Assembly (NCBI RefSeq): GCF_009711415.1
Contig: NZ_SMLZ01000099.1
Coordinates: 1 to 64,000, forward strand
Source of the DNA: Roseibium denhamense
GTDB taxonomy: Bacteria > Pseudomonadota > Alphaproteobacteria > Rhizobiales > Stappiaceae
Reading direction: 5' to 3'
DNA: 64,000 bases
Position 1 is the first letter of the stretch; every line of letters starts with the position of its first letter. Below the pieces are notes generated by a model. It worked only from the letters and a program-made list of their open reading frames with translations. It was not told where the DNA came from and made no database searches. Made by a program: the position numbers and the translations under genes. Below are positions 53,594 through 62,303 of this stretch, in pieces.

Positions 53594-54243
53594 TCCTTGC
53601 AAAGCGCCGCAAAGAGCGCGTAACCGCGATAAAGCGCCTTGTGGGTGAGCTTGAGGCCATGTTTTCGGGCAAGCATGCTCAGTTCGTCCTCAAGCTCTGG
53701 ACGCGGGCTCACATGAAATGACCCCAGCCACTTGAACAACGCCGTCTTGAACCACTGCGGCAAGCGTTCCTGCTGGCCGAAATCGACCACATAGAGCTTT
53801 CCGTCCGGCCTTAGGCGGCTTGCACCGGCCGCCAGCGCCTCGCGCCAGACCGGGATCATGGACAGCGTGTATGAGTAAAATACCCTGTCGAACACCTGCG
53901 CTCCCGAAGCATCAAGCGCGACCGGATTGGAAGCATCTCCTTCAACGAGGGTAATGCGGTCCTCAAATCCCGCCTTCCGGATGTTCCTGGACGCCGTCTC
54001 CAGCATATGCTGTGAAATATCAAGTCCGACAAACTGCACGGACGGGTACCGTTTGGCCGCGGCGATCAGGTTCCGCCCCGTGCCGCACCCGAGTTCAAGG
54101 ACTTTTCCCCCGGCCGGCGGATCAAGATCGGCAATCAGCCGGTCCCGGCCCAAAAGATAGTACTTGCGTGTGAGATCATAAAAATGGCGCTGATGCTGAT
54201 AGACAGCATCCATCAAGCGGGCCGTTTCAACCGTCTCGGTCAT
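53590..54243 (-). CDS. btaB: BtaB-like N-methyltransferase of betaine lipid synthesis
   Basis: A 217-residue SAM methyltransferase: VLELGCGTGRNLIAAA is motif I, FVGLDISQHMLETA motif II, and LRPDGKLYVVDFGQQ the strand after motif III. The N-terminus MDAVYQHQRHFYDLTRKYYLLGRD is typical of BtaB, which methylates the amino group of diacylglyceryl-homoserine three times to make DGTS. It lies 17 bp downstream of btaA on the minus strand, which supports the call strongly. Confidence 0.9.
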   Translation of the reverse strand: MTETVETARLMDAVYQHQRHFYDLTRKYYLLGRDRLIADLDPPAGGKVLELGCGTGRNLIAAAKRYPSVQFVGLDISQHMLETASRNIRKAGFEDRITLVEGDASNPVALDASGAQVFDRVFYSYTLSMIPVWREALAAGASRLRPDGKLYVVDFGQQERLPQWFKTALFKWLGSFHVSPRPELEDELSMLARKHGLKLTHKALYRGYALFAALCKD

Positions 54244-54260
54244 GACAGAAATCGTATTCC

Positions 54261-55523
54261 TTACCCGTTGAAGACGTAAAGATGGAACCCGCCATAGATG
54301 GACGAACGGTCCTGCTGGCCAAGCTGCACGCTTTCCTCGGCTTCATAGGTCCAGCGGTCGAGGATGCTGTCCAGCACGCGTCCGGGCAGAAGCGTTGGAA
54401 CAGCCGCGGTCCGGAATATCACCCGCGCGCCCGGTCGTGCCGTCCTGGTGATTTCTGTCCAAAGCGCATTCAGCTGCTGGTCGGTCATCCAGTCTTGCGC
54501 ATCGAGCAAGACATATGCATCCAGCGTATCGTCCGCAACGCTTTGCAGATGCTCTGTGAAATTCCGGTTCAGGACGCGAACCCGGCCGGCACGCTGGCGG
54601 ATTGCTTCAAAGTGCTCACGCTTAAGATAGGGCGGCAACGGGCCCGCCTCGCCGCTCGATGCGTCACTTGAGGGGGCATAGCCCCGGCCAAAGGCTTGCC
54701 ACGCGAAATAGTTGTCTTGCATGGAGAAGTCACATGCCAGCTTTTCCAGACGCTCTTTCAGCACTGCCGACATGTTGCCGTCCGCATTGGCGGACACAAG
54801 CGCATCATATTGCGCGGGCGGAATGCCAAGACCGTAGAGCGACATCTTCTTTGAGGTCGCCCAGCGCACCAGACGCTTGTCGAACAGGGGCGCAAGAGCA
54901 TTGTCGAAGAACGACCGCTGTTCTTCCAAGGACTTGGTGCGAACCATGTGTTTGGGATCAATCCCGTAAAGCCGCGCCACGAGATGACCGAGCCCGATAC
55001 AGTAACCAAGCAACCCATGATGATAGAGATCGCGGGAGAAAAGCGTGATGCGCTTCCGGCCCCAGTTGGCAAGATCCCGTCCCTCCCAGTAGGTGATGGT
55101 TTCCGGATCCAGCTGGTTTTTCAAGAACCGTTCATAGGCTGCAATATTCGCCTTTTCGTCCGCCTCTCCAAAGAACCGGTAGAACGCCTCGTAAGTCGGC
55201 AAATGTTTGGCAGCGGCCAGTTTCAGACGTCCGAGCGCCACATGGGCGCGGTTCAGATCAACGGCTGTGATCTCGGCAGGATTCGCTGTCAGATATGACA
55301 TGACATTGCAGCCGCCGGAGGCAATCGTCACCATGCGGCTGTCTTTCGTCAGGCGAAGCGCCTTCATGTCGACATCCGGATCTTCCCAGATTTGCGGATA
55401 GACCAGGCCTTTGAAGGCAAAGGTAAAAAGGCGCTCCAGCATCCCTTCCCGGGACGTGGCATCAGACCGGTGCACTGCATGTTTCAGCCGCTTCTTTGAT
55501 GCATCCAGTGTATTCCGCGCCAT
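54261..55523 (-). CDS. btaA: BtaA-like 3-amino-3-carboxypropyl transferase (DGTS synthesis)
   Basis: A 420-residue DUF3419 protein from ATG 55523; longer upstream sequence is ignored because the family starts near here. Marks: FAFKGLVYPQIWEDPDVDMKAL, the SAM-binding VTIASGGCNVMSYL, and DAYVLLDAQDWMTDQQLNALW near the C-terminus. It moves the 3-amino-3-carboxypropyl group of SAM to diacylglycerol. The product, after methylation by BtaB, is the phosphorus-free betaine lipid DGTS that replaces phospholipids under phosphate shortage. A candidate Pho box at 55565-55593 fits this role. Confidence 0.93.
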   Translation of the reverse strand: MARNTLDASKKRLKHAVHRSDATSREGMLERLFTFAFKGLVYPQIWEDPDVDMKALRLTKDSRMVTIASGGCNVMSYLTANPAEITAVDLNRAHVALGRLKLAAAKHLPTYEAFYRFFGEADEKANIAAYERFLKNQLDPETITYWEGRDLANWGRKRITLFSRDLYHHGLLGYCIGLGHLVARLYGIDPKHMVRTKSLEEQRSFFDNALAPLFDKRLVRWATSKKMSLYGLGIPPAQYDALVSANADGNMSAVLKERLEKLACDFSMQDNYFAWQAFGRGYAPSSDASSGEAGPLPPYLKREHFEAIRQRAGRVRVLNRNFTEHLQSVADDTLDAYVLLDAQDWMTDQQLNALWTEITRTARPGARVIFRTAAVPTLLPGRVLDSILDRWTYEAEESVQLGQQDRSSIYGGFHLYVFNG

Positions 55524-55564
55524 GACTTTCCTACGCCTCCTGTCACAAATTGCTGCCTCCCGAT

Positions 55565-55593
55565 ACGTCAGCGACGCGACAATTTGGTGACGG
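55565..55593 (-). promoter_or_regulatory. Candidate Pho box (PhoB binding site) of btaAB
   Basis: On the minus strand three direct repeats sit 11 bp apart: CCGTCAC, TTGTCGC and CTGACGT (plus-strand 55587-55593, 55576-55582, 55565-55571), separated by 4-bp spacers CAAA and GTCG. The PhoB consensus is CTGTCAT repeated every 11 bp; two repeats match at five of seven positions. The site ends 42 bp before the btaA start, the right place to replace a -35 box. Confidence 0.55.
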
Positions 55594-55623
55594 TTTGGCT
55601 GAAAAGCGCCCTTATCCGGATAA

Positions 55624-55651
55624 TAAAAAAATCCCCGCCGGAGCGGGGATT
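55624..55651 (-). terminator. Rho-independent terminator of the L,D-transpeptidase gene
   Basis: On the minus strand AATCCCCGC pairs with GCGGGGATT around TCCG, and seven T follow (plus-strand A at 55624-55630). It lies 82 bp past the transpeptidase stop and also separates it from btaA. Confidence 0.9.
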
Positions 55652-55732
55652 CTTGAAACCTGTGTTTATCCCTTTCAGAGCCCTGCCCGTTTTGATTGAA
55701 ACGCATTGCAATCAATTCGGCCGGGAGATGAC

Positions 55733-56968
55733 CTAACGGGTGATGACGACGAAATCCGTGCCCAGACCGGTATTGCGCTGAAAACTCCGGTCCGTGATCG
55801 TCAGGGAGGTTCCTGGTGTCAACATGCGCGACAGCTTCGCTGCGACATCGTCCGGAATTTCCAGCCGGTCCAGGATGCTGGCAGCGGATCCGCCGCGCCC
55901 GCCCTCGGCATCCACGGCCATCCACCCGGCAGACCTGTCGCCTTGCTCGAAGTCGAGCGCGGTAAAGACATGGGTCCCGATCTCAGTGTCCGGATACTTG
56001 AGTGTGACACGTGCCTGATAGATATCCCGGAACTTCCGGCGGACGCGCAGCATCGCATTATGCGGCTTTTGATAGCCCGCTTCACCATGAATGAGCGACA
56101 CAAGCCTGTCGGTGATGTTGCCGGTAATCGGCATTTCCGCGCCTTCCTGATACAGACGGATCGCGGCACGGGTCTTGCGGCCAACCACGCCATCAACCGG
56201 ACCGGCATTGTAGCCCAGCTGGTTCAACAGACGCTGCAAGGTCCGGACTTTTCCTTCCGGCTGGACCGGCGTGATGATCATTCGCAAGGGCTGATCAAAA
56301 TGCGGGTTTTCCGGCTGAACCGCGGGCAGCTCCTGCGGGACGGTCGCGACCTGAATGGCCCCGCGCAAAGCCGGATCCGCGTTGATCATGGTCTCGGCCA
56401 GACTGGCAACTTCCGTGCGGACGGAAAATGGCTGTGGCAGAACGGCATGCTGAATGCGCGCCGGCACGGACGGGTCCTTGGTCACAACAACATGCATTCC
56501 GCGTTCGGTCATCTTGTAGATCGACATCGCGAAATCACGCGGAAGGCGAATGCAGCCGTGGGACGCGGGATAACCGGGAAGTTTGCCCACATGCAACGCA
56601 ATACCGGACCAGGTCAGCCGTTGCATGAACGGCATAGGCGCATTGTCATAGAGATTGGAGAAGTGCTTGCGCCGTTTTTCCAGGATCGAAAACACGCCGG
56701 TTGGTGTGCTGTGGCCGCGCTTGCCAGAGGAGATCGGCGACGTGTTGATCAGCTCCGTTCCCCGGTAAACGCTGATGCTCTGATCGTTGATCGAGACAAG
56801 CATGTGCAACGGATGTTCGGAAACCGGCGCAGTGGTGTCCGGCTCGCCGTCTCGGGCCAGCGCACCCGCGGTCAATGCTGCGGACAGGAAGGCTGCCCCA
56901 GCAAGCCGGGTGGCAGGCATGAGCCGTTTTCCCGGCGTGAAACGGTATTTCAAAAGACCCAGATCCAT
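55733..56968 (-). CDS. L,D-transpeptidase with peptidoglycan-binding domain
   Basis: A 411-residue protein from ATG 56968 (an ATG nine codons earlier is possible). A signal peptide ends near ALAR at ~30-38. The YkuD catalytic domain (~55-165) carries HVGKLPGYPASHGCIRLP with the nucleophile cysteine and both histidines. A PG_binding_1 motif (~260-300) shows TLQRLLNQLGYNAGPVDG and GVVGRKTRAAIRLYQ. It forms 3-3 cross-links in murein or attaches proteins to it in the periplasm. Single gene with its own terminator. Confidence 0.93.
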   Translation of the reverse strand: MDLGLLKYRFTPGKRLMPATRLAGAAFLSAALTAGALARDGEPDTTAPVSEHPLHMLVSINDQSISVYRGTELINTSPISSGKRGHSTPTGVFSILEKRRKHFSNLYDNAPMPFMQRLTWSGIALHVGKLPGYPASHGCIRLPRDFAMSIYKMTERGMHVVVTKDPSVPARIQHAVLPQPFSVRTEVASLAETMINADPALRGAIQVATVPQELPAVQPENPHFDQPLRMIITPVQPEGKVRTLQRLLNQLGYNAGPVDGVVGRKTRAAIRLYQEGAEMPITGNITDRLVSLIHGEAGYQKPHNAMLRVRRKFRDIYQARVTLKYPDTEIGTHVFTALDFEQGDRSAGWMAVDAEGGRGGSAASILDRLEIPDDVAAKLSRMLTPGTSLTITDRSFQRNTGLGTDFVVITR

Positions 56969-57166
56969 CCCTGAGCTCCCCCAACGCAAAACCATTAAAG
57001 CTCGACTAAAACTCTACCGGAAAGCTATGTACTTTCAGTTAGGAGATAAGGTTACTCATTGGTTTCCTTACCTCTTCCGCCCCAAATTGGCAGCTTAATC
57101 AGGTTTTTGATGTTATTCACATCACAAATTGTATGAAATCCGGCGCCTTTCGCAAAATTGGTGCGG

Positions 57167-58018
57167 CTAGGACGCGCAGTTCTCCGCCATTTCAGCAAGC
57201 ATGGCGGCAGAGCTGCGGGCATCCACGCCGCAGTCGCGGATCAGCTGGTCAAAATGGCGTGTCAGAGCTTCAACCTGCCGCTTTTCCCGGAAGACCAGAT
57301 ATTGCTGCCCGAGATAGACGATTGCCAAGAGCGGACCAAAGATGGTTACGGGCGCAGAGTAAACGACCTTCGGATCGAAAAAATAGAGACGCAGCGCCGG
57401 ATAAAGAGCATCGCAACGCGTTGCCATCGCCTCAAGCTGTTCCTTGCGGGCGGCTGAACTCAGCTCCCGCCAGTATCCTTCGCCCCGGGCAAGGTTTTGC
57501 ACCTGCTCCAGGGAACAGCAGATTTCATAGTCCGAACCCGGACGGCTGAGCCATTTCTCCTGATCCTGCACGGCGGATCCGGCTTGAGCCGGTGTCTTGT
57601 CGAGAAAGCTGCTGTACTCATAGTCAAGGACAGCATCCGTTTTCAAAATGTCCGGGATTGACGTCGGCACATAGCGGATCTTGTAGCCGGCCGCCTCGGT
57701 CAGCCATTCTTCAAGCCGTGTGTCGGCAATGGTCTTTTCCGCCTCCGCCAGCCGGAAGGATGTCTCCAGAAGCTCTGCGGTTGTCTCCCGTCGCTCCGTC
57801 AATCCAAGAAGCCAGTCCACACTCACGCCCAGCGCCGCCGCACATTCGGCCGCCAGGTGGGCATTGGGGACACGCCCATCATCTTCGGCCAAGATCTGAG
57901 CGATTGTGGACCGGTCCACGCTGCAACGGCGGGCAAGCGCACTTCTGCTAACAGATTGGGTTTCCAGGGCGTCCAGAAGCCGCTGGCGGAACAGGGCAGA
58001 CCGAATCCGTTTGTCCAT
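57167..58018 (-). CDS. XRE-family transcriptional regulator with large C-terminal domain
   Basis: A 283-residue protein. The first ~75 residues are a Cro/C1 helix-turn-helix (SVSRSALARRCSVDRSTIAQIL, ending AALGVSVDWLLGL). The C-terminal ~205 residues form a mixed helical domain with a hydrophobic stretch VTIFGPLLAIVYLGQQYLVF near 232-252, perhaps ligand-binding; no family name. It is divergent from the DUF2061 gene with 133 bp between, and a perfect 25-bp dyad sits 22 bp upstream of its start, so autoregulation is likely. Confidence 0.87.
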   Translation of the reverse strand: MDKRIRSALFRQRLLDALETQSVSRSALARRCSVDRSTIAQILAEDDGRVPNAHLAAECAAALGVSVDWLLGLTERRETTAELLETSFRLAEAEKTIADTRLEEWLTEAAGYKIRYVPTSIPDILKTDAVLDYEYSSFLDKTPAQAGSAVQDQEKWLSRPGSDYEICCSLEQVQNLARGEGYWRELSSAARKEQLEAMATRCDALYPALRLYFFDPKVVYSAPVTIFGPLLAIVYLGQQYLVFREKRQVEALTRHFDQLIRDCGVDARSSAAMLAEMAENCAS

Positions 58019-58040
58019 TTAAAAATCCTGCAGATGATTA

Positions 58041-58065
58041 ATTAATCCAACGTTATTGGATTAAT
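58041..58065. promoter_or_regulatory. Perfect 25-bp dyad, candidate operator of the XRE regulator
   Basis: ATTAATCCAA (58041-58050) and TTGGATTAAT (58056-58065) are exact inverted copies around CGTTA. It lies between the divergent XRE and DUF2061 genes, 22 bp from the XRE start and 86 bp from the other. A dimeric regulator binding here would affect both promoters. Confidence 0.7.
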
Positions 58066-58151
58066 GCCGCATATTTACAGAATTCCCGCAAGGTTGCCAA
58101 TCAGGGTATCGATTGCGCCAACACAAACCCAACGCAAATCTGGCGGACTTC

Positions 58152-58388
58152 ATGGACACTGCAAAACGAACCCTACTGAAGTCCATCACCTGGCAAACAC
58201 TTGGTGTTGTGACCATGACGGCGATTGCCTTCCCTCATACTGGATCGCTGCTTGCTGCGCTGACAGTGGCGACAAGCTCCTGTGCGCTCGGGTTCGTTAC
58301 CTTTTTTCTTCATGAGCGGCTCTGGAGCCGTGTGGCCTGGGGAACTCTGACCCGGCAAACGCAACGCCCCGCCCCTTTGGAACGTTAG
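58152..58388 (+). CDS. DUF2061 small membrane protein
   Basis: A 78-residue protein from ATG 58152. The family mark TAKRTLLKSITWQTLGVVTM is followed by two short helices and the motif FFLHERLWSRVAWG. DUF2061 proteins are small inner-membrane proteins of unknown role, often beside sulphate or stress genes. Divergent from the XRE regulator, so probably under its control. The TAG stop is the first triplet of repeat copy C. Confidence 0.9.
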   Translation: MDTAKRTLLKSITWQTLGVVTMTAIAFPHTGSLLAALTVATSSCALGFVTFFLHERLWSRVAWGTLTRQTQRPAPLER

Positions 58389-58488
58389 AGCGTCGGGCGT
58401 TTGGTTCGAAACGCCCAAGATGTCCGTTCACTTCATATTCGATCAGCGGGCGATAAATCGGGTCCGATGCATCGTGCGCTGATCTAGA
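58386..58488. repeat. Structured intergenic repeat, copy C
   Basis: Begins TAGAGCGTCG with TAG as the stop of the DUF2061 gene. First hairpin GGGCGTTT/AAACGCCC around GGTTCG (58395-58416); outer stem of the second, GATCAGCG (58441-58448) with CGCTGATC (58477-58484). Contains TAAATCGGGTCC as copy B. Confidence 0.75.
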
Positions 58489-58544
58489 AAAGCAAAATGC
58501 CGGATCCTTTGGACCCGGCATTCAAATTCCGCTTTTGGATCGGT

Positions 58545-59876
58545 TCAGCGTGTGACGCCATCTTGAAAGACGACCGGCTCGCCAAGGGACGGTGCGGCCA
58601 AATCGCCCTGCCACATCACGCGCTTGCCCCGGACGATCGTTCCAACCGGCCAACCGGTGACGGATTTACCGTCATAAGGTGTCCAGCCCGGCTTGGAGGC
58701 AATCCAGTCATTGCTAATGGTTTCCGTACGCTTCATGTCCACCACCGTGAAATCAGCATCATATCCGACCGCGATACGACCCTTGCGGGAGGTCTGGAAC
58801 AGGCGCGCCGGACCTGCACTGGTCATATCGACAAACCGGGCCAGGCTGAGGCGGCCCGCATTCACATGGTCAAGCATGATCGGAACAAGAGTTTGAACGC
58901 CCGTCATGCCGGACGGAGACGCCGGGTAGGGCTTCTGCTTTTCTTCAAGAAGATGCGGCGCGTGATCGGACCCGAAAATATCGAGAATGCCTTGCGACAG
59001 ACCCCACCACAGACGTTCGGCATGGCGCGGTGACCGGACTGGCGGGTTCATCTGGACCAGCGAGCCAAGGCGGTGATAGGCCTCGTCCGTCAGGGTGAGA
59101 TGGTGCGGTGTAACCTCAATCGAAGCGACATCCTTGTGGTCGATCAGGTAATCGACCTCTTCAGCCGTCGACAGGTGAAGAATATGGATCTTGGCGTCCA
59201 CCTCGCGGGCAATGTTCACGAGGCGCTGGGTACATTGAAGAGCTGCGATCTCGTCCCGCCAGACCGGATGGGAACTCGGATCGTTTTCCACCCGCTCCCC
59301 TTCGCGCTCGCGAAGGCGGTATTCATCTTCGGAATGGAAGGCCGCCCGGCGGCGGGTTGCTTTAAGGATATCACGGACGCCCTGATCATCCTCAACCAGC
59401 AGATCTCCGGTCGAAGACCCCATGAACACCTTGATCCCGGCAGCAGCCGGAAGGCGCTCCAGGTCGGGAATATCCTTGACGTTGTCCCGTGTGCCGCCGA
59501 CCCAGAATGCAAAATCACAATGCATGCGGTGATGCGCACGCTTCACCTTGTCTGCCAGCGCAGCTTCGGACGTGGTCAGCGGATTGGTGTTGGGCATTTC
59601 GAAAACGGTGGTGACCCCGCCCATGACCGCAGCTCTTGCGCCCGATTCCAGGTCTTCCTTATGTTCAAGACCCGGTTCCCGGAAGTGGACCTGGGTATCC
59701 ATCACACCCGGCAGCACATGAAGCCCTGAACAATCAACCGTCTCACCGGCCTGATCTTCTGAAAATGAACCGATCCCGGCGATGCGCCCATTGCGAATAC
59801 CGACGTCGCGCGCACCTTCACCATCCTGATTCACCACTGTTCCGTTTTTCAGGATCAGGTCGTAAGTCGTGCTCAT
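58545..59876 (-). CDS. Dihydroorotase-like cyclic amidohydrolase
   Basis: A 443-residue amidohydrolase from ATG 59876 with GGAGGAG six bases upstream. Zinc ligands: DTQVHFREPG (H-x-H type motif), GIKVFMGSSTGDLL with a substrate-site region, AAFHSEDEY, HILHLSTAEE and FGSDHAPHL with the catalytic Asp. This pattern is of the DHOase/allantoinase group; the family name used in databases is dihydroorotase. It would close carbamoyl-aspartate to dihydroorotate in pyrimidine synthesis. The usual lysine carbamate is not evident. No pyrB neighbour, so a role on another cyclic amide is not excluded. Divergent from ygfZ-like gene. Confidence 0.88.
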   Translation of the reverse strand: MSTTYDLILKNGTVVNQDGEGARDVGIRNGRIAGIGSFSEDQAGETVDCSGLHVLPGVMDTQVHFREPGLEHKEDLESGARAAVMGGVTTVFEMPNTNPLTTSEAALADKVKRAHHRMHCDFAFWVGGTRDNVKDIPDLERLPAAAGIKVFMGSSTGDLLVEDDQGVRDILKATRRRAAFHSEDEYRLREREGERVENDPSSHPVWRDEIAALQCTQRLVNIAREVDAKIHILHLSTAEEVDYLIDHKDVASIEVTPHHLTLTDEAYHRLGSLVQMNPPVRSPRHAERLWWGLSQGILDIFGSDHAPHLLEEKQKPYPASPSGMTGVQTLVPIMLDHVNAGRLSLARFVDMTSAGPARLFQTSRKGRIAVGYDADFTVVDMKRTETISNDWIASKPGWTPYDGKSVTGWPVGTIVRGKRVMWQGDLAAPSLGEPVVFQDGVTR

Positions 59877-60029
59877 ATGGCTCCTCCAGCTGCGCATTTT
59901 CCATCGGATCGTTCTGATTGCGCTTATACGCAACCGCTGCTGAAAGAACCAGAGCAGATCGCCCTGGTCTTGCCGTGTCTCTTCAAACCGCCTATCTGGC
60001 TGGAAAGGCCGCTTCCGGCCGGTCCAGAC

Positions 60030-60926
60030 ATGCGGAGTAAACTCGTGACCCTCGCCCTGCTCCCCAATCGCGCCGTCATCCGTGTTGGCGGCCCCGAAGC
60101 CCAGCATTTTCTTCAGAATCTGGTGACATCCGACATCGACAGCGTGAGTGACACCTCCGGCGGCTATGGAGCCTTGCTCACACCGCAGGGTAAAATCCAG
60201 TTTGACTTCCTCATCTACAAAAGCGGCGGGACCTATCTGATCGACACCCCTCGGGAGACCGCCAGCGACCTGCTCAAGCGCCTGACATTCTACCGGCTCC
60301 GCTCGAAGGTCGATCTGGAACTTGCCGATGACACGCTTGCCGTCCTGGCCCTGTGGGGCAGCGACAAGGACGTTGCGTCCGCACTTGTGAGTGTCGCGGA
60401 CCCGCGTTTGGAAGATCTCGGCCGCCGGATCGTCGGTCCGGCCGATGCTATCGCGGAAGAGCTGGGAACGGCACCTGAAGGCCCAGAGGCCTATCACGCG
60501 CACCGGATCGCCCTTGGTGTTCCAGAGGGCCTGGAAGACTACGCCTATTCCGAGATCTTCCCACATGACGCCGGGCTCGACCAGCTGAACGGTGTTTCGT
60601 TTTCCAAAGGCTGTTATGTGGGTCAGGAGGTTGTCTCCCGCGTCCATCACCGTGGCACGGCGCGCAAACGCTTCGTCCTGGTTGAGAGCGCCGAAAACCT
60701 TCCGGCCATGGGAACGGACGTAACCGCGGACGGAAAAAGCATCGGCACGTCCGGATCATCCACTGCTTTGGGAGACGTTCACAAGGGGCTCGCCCTGTTG
60801 CGGCTTGACAAGGCAAAGGCCGCGCTCGACAACGGCACCCCGCTGTTTTGCGGTGCCGCCCCGGTCAGTGTTTCCTTGCCGGCCTGGGCCGGTTTTGGCT
60901 GGCCGCAGGACGCGGCGGCGGAATAA
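60030..60926 (+). CDS. ygfZ: YgfZ/GcvT-like folate-binding protein
   Basis: A 298-residue protein from ATG 60030; GTG 60045, which has CGGAG in front, is an equal choice and would drop five residues. The hallmark KGCYVGQEVV is near 195, the N-terminal LQNLVTSDIDSVS and the GGYGALLTPQGKIQFDF block are typical. YgfZ uses tetrahydrofolate in assembly or repair of iron-sulphur enzymes such as MiaB. It precedes the HD hydrolase by 27 bp and probably forms an operon with it. Confidence 0.9.
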   Translation: MRSKLVTLALLPNRAVIRVGGPEAQHFLQNLVTSDIDSVSDTSGGYGALLTPQGKIQFDFLIYKSGGTYLIDTPRETASDLLKRLTFYRLRSKVDLELADDTLAVLALWGSDKDVASALVSVADPRLEDLGRRIVGPADAIAEELGTAPEGPEAYHAHRIALGVPEGLEDYAYSEIFPHDAGLDQLNGVSFSKGCYVGQEVVSRVHHRGTARKRFVLVESAENLPAMGTDVTADGKSIGTSGSSTALGDVHKGLALLRLDKAKAALDNGTPLFCGAAPVSVSLPAWAGFGWPQDAAAE

Positions 60927-60953
60927 CACACTAAGCAACGCCCAGAAGGTCTC

Positions 60954-61616
60954 ATGTCCACAGCACGTTCCGACGAACCGCCCCGCGCCTGGCAACGCAT
61001 GCTTTCCGGGCGGCGGCTCAACCTTCTGGACCCATCACCGCTGGATGTCGAAATTTCCGATATTGCGCATGGACTGGCCCGCGTCGCGCGCTGGAATGGC
61101 CAGACCTATGGGGATCATGCGTTTTCGGTCGCCGAGCACTCGCTGATCGTCGAGGACATTACCGTCCAGCTGAAACCGGATCTATCCCCGGACTGGCGCC
61201 TTGCCGTTCTTTTGCATGATGCCCCGGAATACGTGATCGGTGACATGATCTCACCGTTCAAGTCGGTCATTGGGGAAGCCTACAAGGCGGTGGAAGCCCG
61301 GTTGCAAGGAGCTATTCACCTCCGGTTCGGGCTCCCGGCAGAAATCCCGCAGACCATCAAGAAGCTCTGCAAGCGTGCCGACATCATTTGCGCCTATTTC
61401 GAAGCGGTTGAACTCGCCGGCTTTTCAGAACAGGAGGCCGGCCGGATCTTCGGAAAGCCCCGGACTTTTCCGTTGGATGAGCATGGAAAGCTGCGTTACG
61501 GCCTCACACCGCAGCCGGTCGCAAAAGCGGAGAAACTCTTCATGGAGCGGTTCACAGAGATTGAAGCGTTGCGGGCAGACGCGACCAATTCCAAATCCAC
61601 TCCCGCCGCGGGGTGA
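60954..61616 (+). CDS. HD-domain phosphohydrolase (YfbR-like)
   Basis: A 220-residue protein. HD metal ligands: DHAFSVAEHSL (first His), LLHDAPEYVIGDM (the HD pair), and a later Asp in KLCKRADIICAYFEA. It is close to YfbR/HD nucleotidases that remove phosphate from deoxynucleoside monophosphates. Operon with the ygfZ-like gene upstream. Substrate is inferred from family only. Confidence 0.9.
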   Translation: MSTARSDEPPRAWQRMLSGRRLNLLDPSPLDVEISDIAHGLARVARWNGQTYGDHAFSVAEHSLIVEDITVQLKPDLSPDWRLAVLLHDAPEYVIGDMISPFKSVIGEAYKAVEARLQGAIHLRFGLPAEIPQTIKKLCKRADIICAYFEAVELAGFSEQEAGRIFGKPRTFPLDEHGKLRYGLTPQPVAKAEKLFMERFTEIEALRADATNSKSTPAAG

Positions 61617-61690
61617 CGCAGACGGTTATCCGGACCAGAGCAGCCGGCGGTCATCTTCATGCAGAAAAGTTGCTCTAGGGACTTAAAATC

Positions 61691-61738
61691 GATCAGCTTT
61701 CGACGGTTCAAGCGGTTCCACTTGAACAGCCGCTGATC
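61691..61738. repeat. Related hairpin repeat element, copy D
   Basis: GATCAGC (61691-61697) pairs with GCTGATC (61732-61738), and inside GTTCAAG pairs with CTTGAAC around an 8-base loop. The outer arms equal those of copies A and C, but the left half of the repeat is missing, so this is a related or shorter subfamily. It lies 75 bp after the HD gene. Confidence 0.55.
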
Positions 61739-61776
61739 TAGTTTAGAGATCAAACAACCGCGAACCCTGGTCGACA

Positions 61777-62283
61777 ATGCTGCATGTATGTTCCCTATCC
61801 CGGCTTCCGGAAACGGTAGAAAAAACCGGTGCCAAGTCGCTGGTGACCCTGATCAACGCAGAAATGGCGGTTCCAACCCCGGCCGGAATTGCGGCAGACC
61901 GGCATCTGTTTCTTGCCTTCAACGACATCGTTGCGCCTGTCGAGGGTCTGGTCCCGGCAAGCGAAGGGCATATCGAACAGTTCCTCGCCTTTATCCGTGC
62001 CTGGGATCAAAAGGCACCGCTTGTGATCCATTGCTGGGCCGGGATCAGCCGCTCGACCGCCGGCGCCTATACAGCTGCCTGTACTCTCAATCCCGACGCG
62101 GATGAGTACCACATGGCCGCGCTGCTAAGGGAACGGGCACCATCCGCCACTCCGAATGCGCGGATTGTTGCCATGGCCGACAAGCTTCTGGGCCGTGACG
62201 GCCGGATGATCGATGCGATCCGCGGCATCGGCCGGGGTGCCAATGCCTTTGAAGGCACACCGTTTGAAATGCCGCTCGCTTGA
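61777..62283 (+). CDS. Tyrosine-phosphatase-like protein
   Basis: A 168-residue protein with the phosphatase loop HCWAGISRS (Cys-x5-Arg) in the middle, followed by STAGAYTAAC, typical of the tyrosine/dual-specificity phosphatase group in Rhizobiales. An acidic general acid may be in FNDIVAP upstream. It starts 21 bp before the NrtR-like gene, which suggests one transcript. Substrate may be a protein or a small phosphate ester. Confidence 0.88.
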   Translation: MLHVCSLSRLPETVEKTGAKSLVTLINAEMAVPTPAGIAADRHLFLAFNDIVAPVEGLVPASEGHIEQFLAFIRAWDQKAPLVIHCWAGISRSTAGAYTAACTLNPDADEYHMAALLRERAPSATPNARIVAMADKLLGRDGRMIDAIRGIGRGANAFEGTPFEMPLA

Positions 62284-62303
62284 GCTGACCGTCAGGAGCC
62301 ATC

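Noticed and set aside
55706-56974. A ~420-codon plus-strand frame opposite the L,D-transpeptidase
   Set aside because: Shadow of a secure gene; no recognisable domain, and the terminator at 55624 serves the minus-strand gene.
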